64,000 nt of DNA from Endotrypanum monterogeii. Taxonomy: Eukaryota > Euglenozoa > Kinetoplastea > Trypanosomatida > Trypanosomatidae. Location of the stretch: assembly GCA_000333855.2 (NCBI GenBank), contig CM007320.1, positions 388,734 through 452,733 of the forward strand. Reading direction: 5' to 3'. Position 1 is the stretch's first letter, and the number at the start of each line of letters is the position of its first letter. A program made the position numbers and the translations under genes. The notes below the pieces were generated by a model. That model worked only from the letters and a program-made list of their open reading frames with translations, was not told the DNA's origin and did not search any database. Below, piece after piece: positions 29,314 to 38,412 of this stretch.

Positions 29314-30739
29314 ATGGTGTTGGTCACTGACCGTGGCTAACTAGTGAGAGGTCTCGGCAGGGTAGGGGAAGATCGGCCTCCATGTGGAGTGCCAGCACCA
29401 ATATCATGGGAGCCGACAACGTGGAGGTGTAGGAATCACTGAAAGAGAATACCACGTTGGGAACCTGTCTTGCTGGGCTGATCCTCGTCGCCTGACCTCT
29501 TCTTGCTCCTTACCCATCTCTCTTTCATCGCAGTGAACCGCTTCTGATTCGATTTCACGAAATATATATATATGTATATATAATGTATATATATATATAC
29601 ATTTTGTTTCATCTTTGCACGCATATATTGAGAATATCACTGGGGCTAGTCCCAACGGTCACCAAAACGACAAGGGCCAGATGTTTTCTCGTATACTGCA
29701 TTCACACCAATGCCTTCCTGTTTCTTTTTTTTTTTTTCTCTCTGCGGGATGATGTCTGTCATGCACCGCATCACCTCGAGAATACTACCACAACAGTCAG
29801 CGACATCCTTACAGATGGAGCTGCGCGTGTTGTGTGCTGCGTTTTTGAGTTCCTACTAAGCAGTTGGAACAAAATGAAACAAGGGTACGGGAGAAACAGA
29901 AACACAGTTGACTGTTAGTGGTTTTCATCCTCGACTCATTTCTGTTTTTTTCTTTCCGTGTTCGTGAATGCGAAGTGAGAACCCAGACAGGAAATACCAG
30001 AGCATGGCGGCACAGTTTTCTTTTTCCTTGTTCGCAGTTCACGGAAAATCATGTCTGATGCTTCTCAATAGACGCACAGTGCGGGGCTCACTACTCAGTG
30101 ACATGTGCTGCCCATGTGTCCGACAGGAGGCTCTCGTGTCTGGTTTTGCTGTGCATTTGTCCTTGGTGAACCCTTAGTGTTTGTCCTCAGTACTCATAGC
30201 TAGCAACTCAGTCTCCCCTTTTTTGTCAGACGAGTGCACCATCTTGGCCTGCCTCTCTATTTTTTTCCTTCATCCCTGTGGTTGATGTTGATTCGCCTCG
30301 GCGATCCACCGTACTTGCTTGTGTGCATACGTGTACACACGGCTTTTTCCCATGACTTGCACGGAGAGGCAACTGCTCCGCGTTTTGTTTTTATATGGAC
30401 GCTCTTCCGTCTATCATGTTACCCCCTTACACTCTCTTCTACTCGAATAAATAAATAAAAATAATAAAACATATATATTTATTCATCATCGGAGGCTGAT
30501 TTTTTCTCCAAAGGTTCCGGTACTTTCTTTCAGGGTGTGCTTGACTCAAACAGGGGGCTGGACTTCTGACAATTACGCTCTTATCGTCACATACATACAC
30601 ACACCCACGCACGCAAGAACTCCCCTCTTTTTTTTTTTTTTGTTGCTCTTGTTGCCTGTATTTTTTCTTTTCACCCAAAGAAGGCAGTGACTGCTGATTG
30701 GTGCCGGGGAATACTGACCCACGCGCTGGCATACATATC
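29314..30739. other. 1.4-kb spacer, no gene seen
   Basis: Contains a TA-rich block (29560-29600), T runs (29727-29740), an AATAAATAAATAAAAATAATAAAA stretch near 30447 and a strong pyrimidine acceptor at its end. No credible open frame. Confidence 0.6.
30621..30680 (+). promoter_or_regulatory. Predicted trans-splice acceptor for the gene at 30740
   Basis: Long T-rich tract (30621-30676) with AG at 30679-30680, 59 nt before the ATG. Confidence 0.6.
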
Positions 30740-31213
30740 ATGTTTCGCGTAATGTCACTGCCCCGTGCATTCGCAGTGCTCTGCGTCATTGCCAGCGTAC
30801 TGCTGCAGGTAATGAGCGCCACATCGCTATCACAAGGAGCTAAAGGGCTGTTTGAGACAAAGTTCAGGTCGCTGAGCCAGGCTTGCCATGGTGTTCTCGA
30901 AAGTGTTTGTCCGTCAAATAGAGTGCCGCGCACAGAGTGTCTGATGAAGCATATCGGCAGCAGTGATAGCCATGAGTGCAAGCAGTGGGTTGCCTGGCGG
31001 GCCACTTGCTTTGAGTACGCTACGGCAACACTCATACCTCAGGGAAAGTGTAACTTGAATTCTGATAAGGTGACGCCAGAATTGATTCGGCAATGTCTTC
31101 GTAGCGTTGATCAGCGCGATTTGCCTATCGATTGCACCGCATCTCCCTATTTCATCTCGCTCACACTGCATGCTCCACGACGCGTTCTCACGGACCCGGC
31201 TACTGATCTGTAA
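30740..31213 (+). CDS. Small secreted cysteine-rich protein, unrecognised
   Basis: 157 residues from ATG 30740; the longer frame opens at a TTG and is not used. A signal peptide covers about residues 10-28 (AFAVLCVIASVLLQVMSA). The mature part has eight cysteines (C49, C57, C67, C80, C90, C104, C119, C132) spaced 8-15 apart, an even number suited to four disulfides. There is no second hydrophobic segment, so the protein is probably soluble in the secretory pathway or outside the cell. The spacing does not match a domain I can name. It sits between a luminal membrane protein and the second eL24 gene. Coding status is inferred from the signal peptide and the well-placed acceptor. Confidence 0.7.
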   Translation: MFRVMSLPRAFAVLCVIASVLLQVMSATSLSQGAKGLFETKFRSLSQACHGVLESVCPSNRVPRTECLMKHIGSSDSHECKQWVAWRATCFEYATATLIPQGKCNLNSDKVTPELIRQCLRSVDQRDLPIDCTASPYFISLTLHAPRRVLTDPATDL

Positions 31214-32131
31214 AAAAAGGTGCCGAAAGGGGGGGGGGAGGGGGGCATTTTTTTTTTTTTTTGCGTGACGCTGCTCAACTGACCGTTCGGCTTTATACAC
31301 GACACAGTTCTCTGCAGAAAGATTAAAACACTTTTTTTTTCGGATCCTTTGCGCAAGAAATCTTCGTTTCATGGCATTCGTGTTTTCTTTGGGTACCTTG
31401 ACGCTTTCCTGTTGGGCACGCGAACCAGCACCTCACGTGCTGAGCTAAGCGCTTCCCGCGTAGCTGGAGCTTTTCAATGTTCGGTGATGTAGGACAAACT
31501 TTTTTTTCACCTCTCAAACTCTTCTGCGCTGTTTTTGATAAGGGCACGGCGTGGAAGCTGATTCTAGGAAGAGGATTTCGCTTTTCTCTACACAGACAGG
31601 CACACTCTGAGGATAGACTTGGTTTCCTTGAAGTGAACACGGTGCAGTATAGCTCCCCGTTCTTGCGAGTATCAGGGAGAAGACCTCAACTTTCAACTAA
31701 CGAAAGAAAATATATAAATCTGTAAAATCGTGCTTTTTTCTTGTCTTGGGTACGGCGACCCAGTGCGTTCGGCTAACAGGCAGGGCACAATGGACGAAGC
31801 CGAGCAAGTGTACATTTTCGCTGTTGCTTCCTCTGTCCTCTGTCACTAGAGTGGAAAGATCGCTCGCACGATATGTCGGTTTGTGATTCTTTCTTCCCTG
31901 CGGTGCAAAAAAAAAAAAAAAGATGCTTTTATTTTGTGTTCCCCTTTACGTTATTTCTGACTACTCAACTGTGTCCTCCTCTCAACCATATACATACATA
32001 AATACACGTACACGCTCCTTTTTTTCCCCCCACGATCCATACGTCTTACGTTTACGCCCTCATTGTCTGCCCTACAGACATTACCGTCATAGTGATCGTT
32101 TCACTAATATATATCATATCCGGTAGTCACC
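31214..32131. other. 920-bp spacer before eL24 copy 2
   Basis: G8/T15 runs right after the upstream stop (31229-31262), an A14 run near 31907, a C/T tract and acceptor at 32012-32077. The last 38 nt match the region before eL24 copy 1. Confidence 0.6.
32012..32077 (+). promoter_or_regulatory. Possible trans-splice acceptor for eL24 copy 2
   Basis: T/C tract at 32012-32031 and CTGCCCTACAG with AG at 32076-32077. It lies outside the duplicated block, so the two eL24 copies may use different acceptors. Confidence 0.4.
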
Positions 32132-32518
32132 ATGCGTACGATCGAGTGCGAGTTCTCTCACTTCGCGGTGCACCCCGGCCACGGCCGCCGGTACGTGCCC
32201 TTCGCGTTCCTTTCGACGAAGCCGGTACTGACCTTCTCGCGCCCGAAGTGCTTTGCACTGTACATGCGCAAGAAGAACCCGCGCTTCGTTCCGTGGACGC
32301 GCACGTACCGCCGCATCCACCGCAAGACGACCACGGACCGCGTGAACCGCCGCCGCGCCGCACGCGCGGTGAAGGTGCAGCGTGCCATCGTTGGTGCGGA
32401 CCTTTCCTACATCCAGGAGGTGCGCGCGACGCGCAAGGAGGACCGCTCCGCCAAGGCGAAGGCCGTCCGCGCGGAGGTCGCGGAGCGCAAGGCTGCCAAA
32501 AAGTAGAGTTCTAGGATC
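32094..32518 (+). repeat. eL24 duplication unit, copy 2
   Basis: Matches 26352-26776 at a constant offset of 5742 bases through the gene. Small differences appear just after the stop (AGGATCCCTCC versus AGGACCCCCC), and similarity then ends. Confidence 0.85.
32132..32506 (+). CDS. RPL24: 60S ribosomal protein eL24, copy 2
   Basis: 124 residues, the same protein as the copy at 26390 except for the last dozen residues, here RAEVAERKAAKK. The alternating charged helix tail agrees with other eL24 sequences, so this is likely the ancestral form. It is a structural component of the 60S subunit. Two dispersed rather than tandem copies on one transcription unit would raise mRNA dosage, as is common for trypanosomatid ribosomal proteins. 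The following gene, HOP1, starts 650 nt downstream. Confidence 0.95.
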   Translation: MRTIECEFSHFAVHPGHGRRYVPFAFLSTKPVLTFSRPKCFALYMRKKNPRFVPWTRTYRRIHRKTTTDRVNRRRAARAVKVQRAIVGADLSYIQEVRATRKEDRSAKAKAVRAEVAERKAAKK

Positions 32519-33153
32519 CCTCCTCTACTTCAACGAAGCGCGCAATGTCTTTTTTTTTTAGTTTGGTGTGTATCTTGGTAATTTTTATTTGGTGATTGTT
32601 AACGAAAAAAAAAAAATGGATTCACTCACCTTGAGGTGTACGGTGTCGACACACAGTGTCACTGCACCTTCTTTATTAGGTGCATAGTCTTTAGGTGGTG
32701 TACAAGGATCTCCCGCAAGCACCGAGATGGAAAGGAGATGCACTGGCGGACACGAGAAGAGGTAGAGGGAGCAGGATACTTTGTGAAGGAAAAAAATCAA
32801 GAGGCTCCTGTTGGTTTTTACCCTTCTCGACAACAGCGTCCATGGCATGTTTTCGCGCTGTGCGGTCAAGGATGCAATTTTTTTTTTTCTTTCACGAGCA
32901 CATTATTTACCCTTCAACATTTTCTCTTCCTCTTTTCCTTTCTTTCTTGTGTGTGTATCTCAGACGCCAGGGCGTGGGAAACCGGGTCACCGTTGGTGGT
33001 ACTTACTGTTAGAAAAGATCACCACCTATATTCACATGTATGCGTATCTTTATGTTTCTTGCTTGTGAAAGACACCAGGTTTCTTTCCTGAGCCACTCTT
33101 GATTGTTGTAGCTAAAGCATTCGCAGGTTGTGTTTTTGTAGTGGCATTTCTCC
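32507..33153. other. 650-bp spacer before HOP1
   Basis: A12 run near 32605, T runs near 32548 and 32878-32889, and a long C/T acceptor tract. Frames crossing it are low-complexity and not called. Confidence 0.6.
32919..32963 (+). promoter_or_regulatory. Predicted trans-splice acceptor for HOP1
   Basis: C/T tract (32919-32950) followed by GTGTGTGTATCTCAG with AG at 32962-32963. Predicts a 5' UTR of about 190 nt. Confidence 0.5.
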
Positions 33154-34800
33154 ATGACCTCGACGGTGTCAGCCGTCAGTCAGATACAGAGCCTCGCGGC
33201 TATTCGAAATTTTGTACGCGCTTCCGTTTCCTGCATCACATTTGCACGGGGTCTATGCAGCGATAACGCGTTTGAGCAGCGCCCTTTTCTCGGTCTTCCT
33301 CTACGTCATCTCATCCCCTCGACCACCGAGTCTGTTACGATATCGGAGTGGATTGAGAAAGGTGCATTTGATGCGCTAAACCGGCATTACCTAAAAGAAA
33401 TGTCTCTCTGCGTCTACGATGCCAAGTGCCGCCAGTTGCTGGAGAGTTACTGCTTCGGTTTTAATTACACGCAAGATGGAGAGCGTGCGCAGATGACTCT
33501 GAACGCGTCACAGAATGTCGCAAGGGATACCGACAGTACGGCAGCAGGGCAAAAAAGTGGTGCGGCCTTTGGCGCCGCCACGTATCGGAAGCGACGGTGC
33601 ACGAAGCAGGAGGTGCAGAAGCTGCTCACATCGATTTTAGAGCGTCTGATGGATGTTGTGGAAAGCCTACCGCCGCTGCTCTCCGAGCGCGTTCTCACCA
33701 TGCGCCTTACCTACTACGATGAGGTGACACCAGCAACTTACGAGCCTCCTTGTTTCGCGCCGGCCAGCGCACATATGGCTCAACTGTACCGGGAAGAATT
33801 AAAGCACCATGTGCACATTGGCTCCATGGACACTAGTCACCATCTCTTTTCCGTGGCTATACGGCATCCTCTCCTTCAACAGATCCATGCACAGGTAACA
33901 CAAAAGGCCATTTCTAAGGCTGGTACCAATGATCGACCGGGAATGGTGGACAGTGCTGAGCTCTTGACGCAGTCGGATCCCCTCCGCTCTGGTGTCGAGA
34001 GCACCTTCACGTCAGATGTTGGCTTAGCGAGTGCCGCTGCGGCAGACAGCATCGCACCTGTTGCGGGTACGGCCGGAAACCGCGTGCCTTGTCGCCCTTT
34101 GTCCTCTGACGGCAGTGGCGTTGCCACCACCAATTCGAAAAAGTGGAGGGACGAGGAGGTTTCTGCCACATCGCGCAGCGCGGCGGGCATGTGCACAGGG
34201 CGCGCTGTGTGTACTAGCGAGACGCTACGACCGTGTGACGTTCCAAAGCTTGATTGCATTTATACGCTGATGAAGCAGACGGGCCCGAATGGCGGGCGAC
34301 ATATTTTTAAACCAGCGGAGCTGACCTATTTGCTGTTTCTCACCTTCGCTTTTTCCAAGGCACCCAGCGCAAGTGGTGGTCGTGGGCAGTTGACAGCTGG
34401 TGACATGGAGGCCTATCGCAAGCAGCACTGCCCATTTGATGTTTCTGCCAATACAGTAGCTCTTCTTCTGGAAAGATTCACTGCAGAGGGTTTCTTGCAG
34501 CGGTGCGAAGTCCGTGAGGGGGCGACTGGAAAGACCTCCAAGACCAAGGTGGCGGGTGTAGCTGCCGCAGTTATCAAGGAGTGGTGTGTCCCAGACCCCC
34601 CTGCATCACTTCTTCAGCAGCTCATGAAGCTAGATGCGCTCACGCAGCTTCTGGCACATGATACACATCTTGTCTTGGAGGAACTCGCTCTTTATTTGAC
34701 GCGAGAAGAGGCGAGGAAAGCAGCGCGTAGAACTTCTGCCGGGGCATTGCCGGGGTCTGCCGCCTTTACCAAAGGGAATCGAAAGCGAAGGTCTTGTTGA
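33154..34800 (+). CDS. HOP1: HORMA-domain meiotic protein HOP1
   Basis: 548 residues. The HORMA domain occupies about residues 10-235, with the recognisable stretch ISEWIEKGAFDALNRHYLKE followed by SLCVYD and LESYCFGFNYTQDG. This parallels Hop1/HORMAD (WIEKGVFDAL...YQFKFKY). A low-complexity linker follows (about 250-360). A C-terminal helical region (about 370-500) could be a winged-helix element. The end is basic (KGNRKRRSC), a possible nuclear signal. Hop1 coats chromosome axes in meiotic prophase and promotes inter-homologue recombination; in trypanosomes it marks cells in meiosis. I see no CxxC zinc finger such as yeast Hop1 carries. The frame is intact. The family call is strong; orthology to T. 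brucei HOP1 is inferred. Confidence 0.85.
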   Translation: MTSTVSAVSQIQSLAAIRNFVRASVSCITFARGLCSDNAFEQRPFLGLPLRHLIPSTTESVTISEWIEKGAFDALNRHYLKEMSLCVYDAKCRQLLESYCFGFNYTQDGERAQMTLNASQNVARDTDSTAAGQKSGAAFGAATYRKRRCTKQEVQKLLTSILERLMDVVESLPPLLSERVLTMRLTYYDEVTPATYEPPCFAPASAHMAQLYREELKHHVHIGSMDTSHHLFSVAIRHPLLQQIHAQVTQKAISKAGTNDRPGMVDSAELLTQSDPLRSGVESTFTSDVGLASAAAADSIAPVAGTAGNRVPCRPLSSDGSGVATTNSKKWRDEEVSATSRSAAGMCTGRAVCTSETLRPCDVPKLDCIYTLMKQTGPNGGRHIFKPAELTYLLFLTFAFSKAPSASGGRGQLTAGDMEAYRKQHCPFDVSANTVALLLERFTAEGFLQRCEVREGATGKTSKTKVAGVAAAVIKEWCVPDPPASLLQQLMKLDALTQLLAHDTHLVLEELALYLTREEARKAARRTSAGALPGSAAFTKGNRKRRSC

Positions 34801-35059
34801 ACAATTTTGTTTTCTCTCGCAAGCGAAACTGCCGGTGGGATGCGTTTATCGTCATATTTTCTCCTACGGTTACGTTGACTCGGTGGTTGTTGTATGGGTT
34901 TTTTTTTCTACTGCTATGCCATCTGCTACTTACGTTCCCCAAATATGAAAGTTTGTGTGCCTTTGGGCGGTTGAGGGGAGGGAGGGGTCCCTTCACCTGC
35001 TGGGTCCTCAACAGTTGTTCGTGCGATGTCAACGCATCATGTAGTGTTCCGCCCACTGG

Positions 35060-35090
35060 TATATATATATATATATATACGTGTGTGTGC
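35060..35090. repeat. Composite (TA)n-(TG)n microsatellite
   Basis: TA run passing through ACG into a GTGTGTG run. It is the reverse-complement arrangement of the CA-TA tract at 7235-7280. Confidence 0.85.
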
Positions 35091-35965
35091 ATAACTCGTT
35101 GACATTTGTATGCGTGTGGTTTGCTTTTGTGGAGGGCGGTCTAGTTACCTGGAATGTCGATGCCACCTTTTCCCATGACGTGCTGTCAACATGCGCTGCA
35201 CTTGCCCCTTCCCGCTCCTACATCACCCCATCCACTGCCTTTTTTTTTGCAACTTCCTTGTACTAATTCATTTTTTCCTCTTCAAATTTCATGTGAAAAT
35301 TTTTTTGTCCCCGTTCTTTTATTTGTTACACTGCTTTTACACCATCAACGTTTCTTTCGGCTGATAATTCCGGTAACTTGCATTTGTTTTCGCTTCTCCC
35401 ACTTCTCTTGCCAGCCTCTGCTCTTGTTGTAGGCACATTAAGGGCGACTCGAGCACTCGAGAAGGGCAGAGAGATTTGCGCACTGGTCACTCAAAAATAG
35501 TAGCGTTTTTTTTTTCGAATTCTCTATTAGGAAGAAAAAGGTATAAGACACACCAGCACACACGTCTCCTTTGATTCGCCATATCATACTCCCTCCCCCC
35601 TGTTGATGTGTGTGCTTTGTTTTTTGTAGAAAATTTACCCTCGATATCGAACTGGACCACGCACCTGCACGCAAGAACGGCACCATACCTTTCTTATACT
35701 TTCTTAGTCTACCCTAGGAACTACAGTTCGACCGACCAGCCGTATTGTTAGTGCATATATATATATATATATATATTTATTTATTTTTATTTTTCTAGTC
35801 AGGCTGTACATTGTGTCGCTGTGAACCGCTCCTGCGTTCAACAGGACATCTCTCTTTTTCCCTACACGACCACATCGACACTCGACGTCACGGACAATCT
35901 CTTTCACAAGATTGCTTGTTTTTATTTTTTTTATAGAGGATTTTTTTTTTTCTGCTAGCTGTACC

Positions 35966-35968
<3 letters not shown>

Positions 35969-35998
<30 letters not shown>
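35969..35998. repeat. (TA)15 microsatellite
   Basis: Thirty bases of perfect TA repeat about 190 nt upstream of the next ATG, just before the pyrimidine-rich acceptor region. Confidence 0.95.
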
Positions 35999-35999
<1 letters not shown>

Positions 36000-36007
36000 G
36001 TACCCCC

Positions 36008-36088
36008 GCTGTTTTCTCTCACTTTTCCTGAACATCCACGGAAGTTTTTTCACATCTTCGACTTCCACACACAAAAATAATCCCCCAG
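36008..36088 (+). promoter_or_regulatory. Possible trans-splice acceptor for the gene at 36190
   Basis: C/T tract (36008-36030) and a later CCCCCAG with AG at 36087-36088, about 100 nt before the ATG. Confidence 0.35.
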
Positions 36089-36189
36089 CTTCCGTGCGCT
36101 GCGTTGCCCACTTCACGGAGGATTGGCACATTCGCGCCTTTACAATTTCTCCTCCTCGTTGCATCGTTTCCTCCTTTCCCCGTTTCCCG

Positions 36190-37290
36190 ATGCACTGCGT
36201 CTCATCCACACGGTTTGTAAAGGTGGGGCCGTGGCCGGTGGCTGCCGCTGCTGCTCGGGTCGCCGCCGTTCCCACCGCTTCGAGCAGCTGCGCCCACCAC
36301 ACCTCTCGACGCGGGTACCACGGTTTCCAGTTCGCTGGTTTTCATGGCTGGACACTACCCTATGGCGCAACATCAACCCGTGTGACGAAGGAGGAGCTGA
36401 AAAACGAGCGTTTCTCCACCGAGCGGTCGCGTGAAAGGTGGGACTATCACCGCGTCGATGAGAACATCAACTCCCAATCTGAGTTTCGCAAGAGTGAGGG
36501 CCGTGAGCAGTTTTATCAGGGCTCACGTGAGGATAATTCCACGACACAACATGGTAGCTTGCACACACCGCATACATACCGCTTGTACGAGTACTTTGAC
36601 GAGTACACAAAGCCTGGCGTGAACACAAAGGTGGCGGCGGCGTACGCGGTCAAGGAGCAATGGGATGCGGAGGAGTTCTACTACCCCGGAGAGGCGTGGC
36701 AGCGCAACCGTCCCGGCTTTCGCAGCGTACCCAAGGAGTTGCTCAATCGGCAAACCTGGTACCACTGGTCGCACGCGCTGACCAACTGGGATGAGATCCA
36801 GCCGACGATACGTACCCGTTCTTGGAACCCAGACTGGCCCCCGCCAGGTTATGATGTACCTAAGCTACAGTGCAAAAAAGAGTTTCTCTTTGGCATGGAT
36901 GACGAAGGACTCGTGTCGGAGGTGGAGCGGTACAACTGGTTCCGCTCATGGAGCGATAGTAATATGCGTGTCGGGTGGCGAGAAATTCCGCTCTTCGTGA
37001 TGCTTTTCGGAACGATTTATCTATTTGCTCGCAGCGCAATGTCAGTCACGGTGATGCGGGCGATGAGCAGCAACATGTACTACCCTGGTCGCAATTTTAT
37101 TAGGCCCTTTGGCGTGCCCAAGGATTGGACGACAGAAAACTTTTGGTGGCAGAAGCCGCTGGAGGAATTTCCCAATCAAGATCAAGTATGGTACTGGACT
37201 CAGGCACGCTTTGGCTACATCAACTACATCAAGCAACGCGACGCCCGGGAGAAAACCATCGCCGACGCCGAGTCGCCTGCGGCTCTGTAG
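36190..37290 (+). CDS. Mitochondrial single-TM protein, unrecognised
   Basis: 366 residues from ATG 36190 (MHCVSSTRFVKVGPW); the open frame runs upstream to a GTG. The first 45 residues are rich in A, R and S without acidic residues, suggesting a mitochondrial presequence. The body is unusually rich in W and Y (YHWSHALTNWDEI, SWNPDWPPPGYD). A single transmembrane helix lies at about 266-285 (IPLFVMLFGTIYLFARSAM). About 80 residues follow it with further W/Y motifs (WWQKPLEEF, VWYWTQARFGYINYI). This layout is common among kinetoplastid-specific subunits of inner-membrane respiratory complexes or ATP synthase. I cannot name which, and that placement is inference. Confidence 0.8.
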   Translation: MHCVSSTRFVKVGPWPVAAAAARVAAVPTASSSCAHHTSRRGYHGFQFAGFHGWTLPYGATSTRVTKEELKNERFSTERSRERWDYHRVDENINSQSEFRKSEGREQFYQGSREDNSTTQHGSLHTPHTYRLYEYFDEYTKPGVNTKVAAAYAVKEQWDAEEFYYPGEAWQRNRPGFRSVPKELLNRQTWYHWSHALTNWDEIQPTIRTRSWNPDWPPPGYDVPKLQCKKEFLFGMDDEGLVSEVERYNWFRSWSDSNMRVGWREIPLFVMLFGTIYLFARSAMSVTVMRAMSSNMYYPGRNFIRPFGVPKDWTTENFWWQKPLEEFPNQDQVWYWTQARFGYINYIKQRDAREKTIADAESPAAL

Positions 37291-38412
37291 TAACCATCTG
37301 ATTCAACAATTTTAACGGTTTATGTCTCTGGCGGGGGGGGGTATTTGAAAGCAGCCGTCTCGCTTAGCATGGAGGATGTGTGGGGGGGGGAGAGGGGAAG
37401 GCGTGAGGGCAGCCAATGATGTTTTTTTTTATAAGATGAACTGGGGTGGGATTGAAAAAGCTTGTAGATTACAGGAGCTGTTCCATTTGTTCACATCGAA
37501 CGGATGCATCCCCCGGCGAGACTTCATTCCTCCCTATCAGCTCATTTCTAAGCAGCCCACTTTCCTTTTAAGCCGATTTTTTTGCCCATCGGTGTGCGCC
37601 ATTGCGGGAAGAAGAAATGCAGTGATCTCAAGTCCTCCCCGAAGCTCGCCCGTTGGGTAAGGCCGTACACACAGTGGCTAATGTCCCCCCTCTGTCGCTT
37701 CCTGTCCCCCTGTTTAGAAAAAGAATATATGTATATGTGCTTTGCATTTATTATCGTCGAGCTCTCCCGTGTTCAACGCGTGTGTGTCTGTATGTTTATT
37801 GCGAGGAACGCACACATATATATATGTATATATCTATATAGATATATAGATATATATATAGGTATACTTCTTGATCCTCATCTATATATTACCATTACCC
37901 ATTCCCCGTGATGTGGATTACGCTGTCGTTCTGCCGAAGAAAAATACTAACAAGAACAACTGAGCTGTCAAGAAGTTGCGGCCTTGGCGCTTACCAGGCA
38001 AGTCATGTCGTTTATTCCTGCTCTGTTCAGCGGGTGGCGTACAACGGATCGAGCATACAGGAAACCACTCTCTTCTATCTCTTGACAACTCTGACCTGCT
38101 CACTGTCATTTTCGTTCTCGGTCAACTGGGTAAGAGTGAAAGGTGGCCCCGCAGACGGACGCGACTATGCCGCGAGTATGCTCGTATCCACGTAACTGTC
38201 ATTGCCAACTGCTTCTCTCTTTTTTTTTTTTTGACTTTGGGGGTTACCTTCTCTTCCCTCTCTGTAATGTATGGTACTTTTCGACTTGCTGGGGCTACTA
38301 GGTCCGTCTCTACTGCGACGAAGAACTCGATCTGCACAGCAGAGACGAGCTCCCTCCCCCCTCCCCTGAGATTCTGCTTTATTTGCACCAGCACACCGAA
38401 CCTTTTTCTAGA
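37291..38412. other. 1.1-kb spacer, no gene seen
   Basis: G-rich runs after the stop (37336-37400), a TATA-rich block (37815-37862), a T15 run (38220-38233) and C/T stretches before the next gene. The acceptor could not be fixed. Confidence 0.55.

Larger units (their letters stand above)
34801..36189. other. 1.4-kb spacer, no gene seen
   Basis: Contains TA/TG microsatellites (35060-35090), TA-rich tracts at about 35755-35790 and a 30-bp TA array (35969-35998). T-rich runs lie throughout. Confidence 0.6.

Noticed and set aside
30398..30412. GACGCTCTTCCG, 12 bases matching the other Illumina adapter end
   Set aside because: The neighbouring bases do not continue the adapter on either side and no gap is nearby; coincidence is likely.
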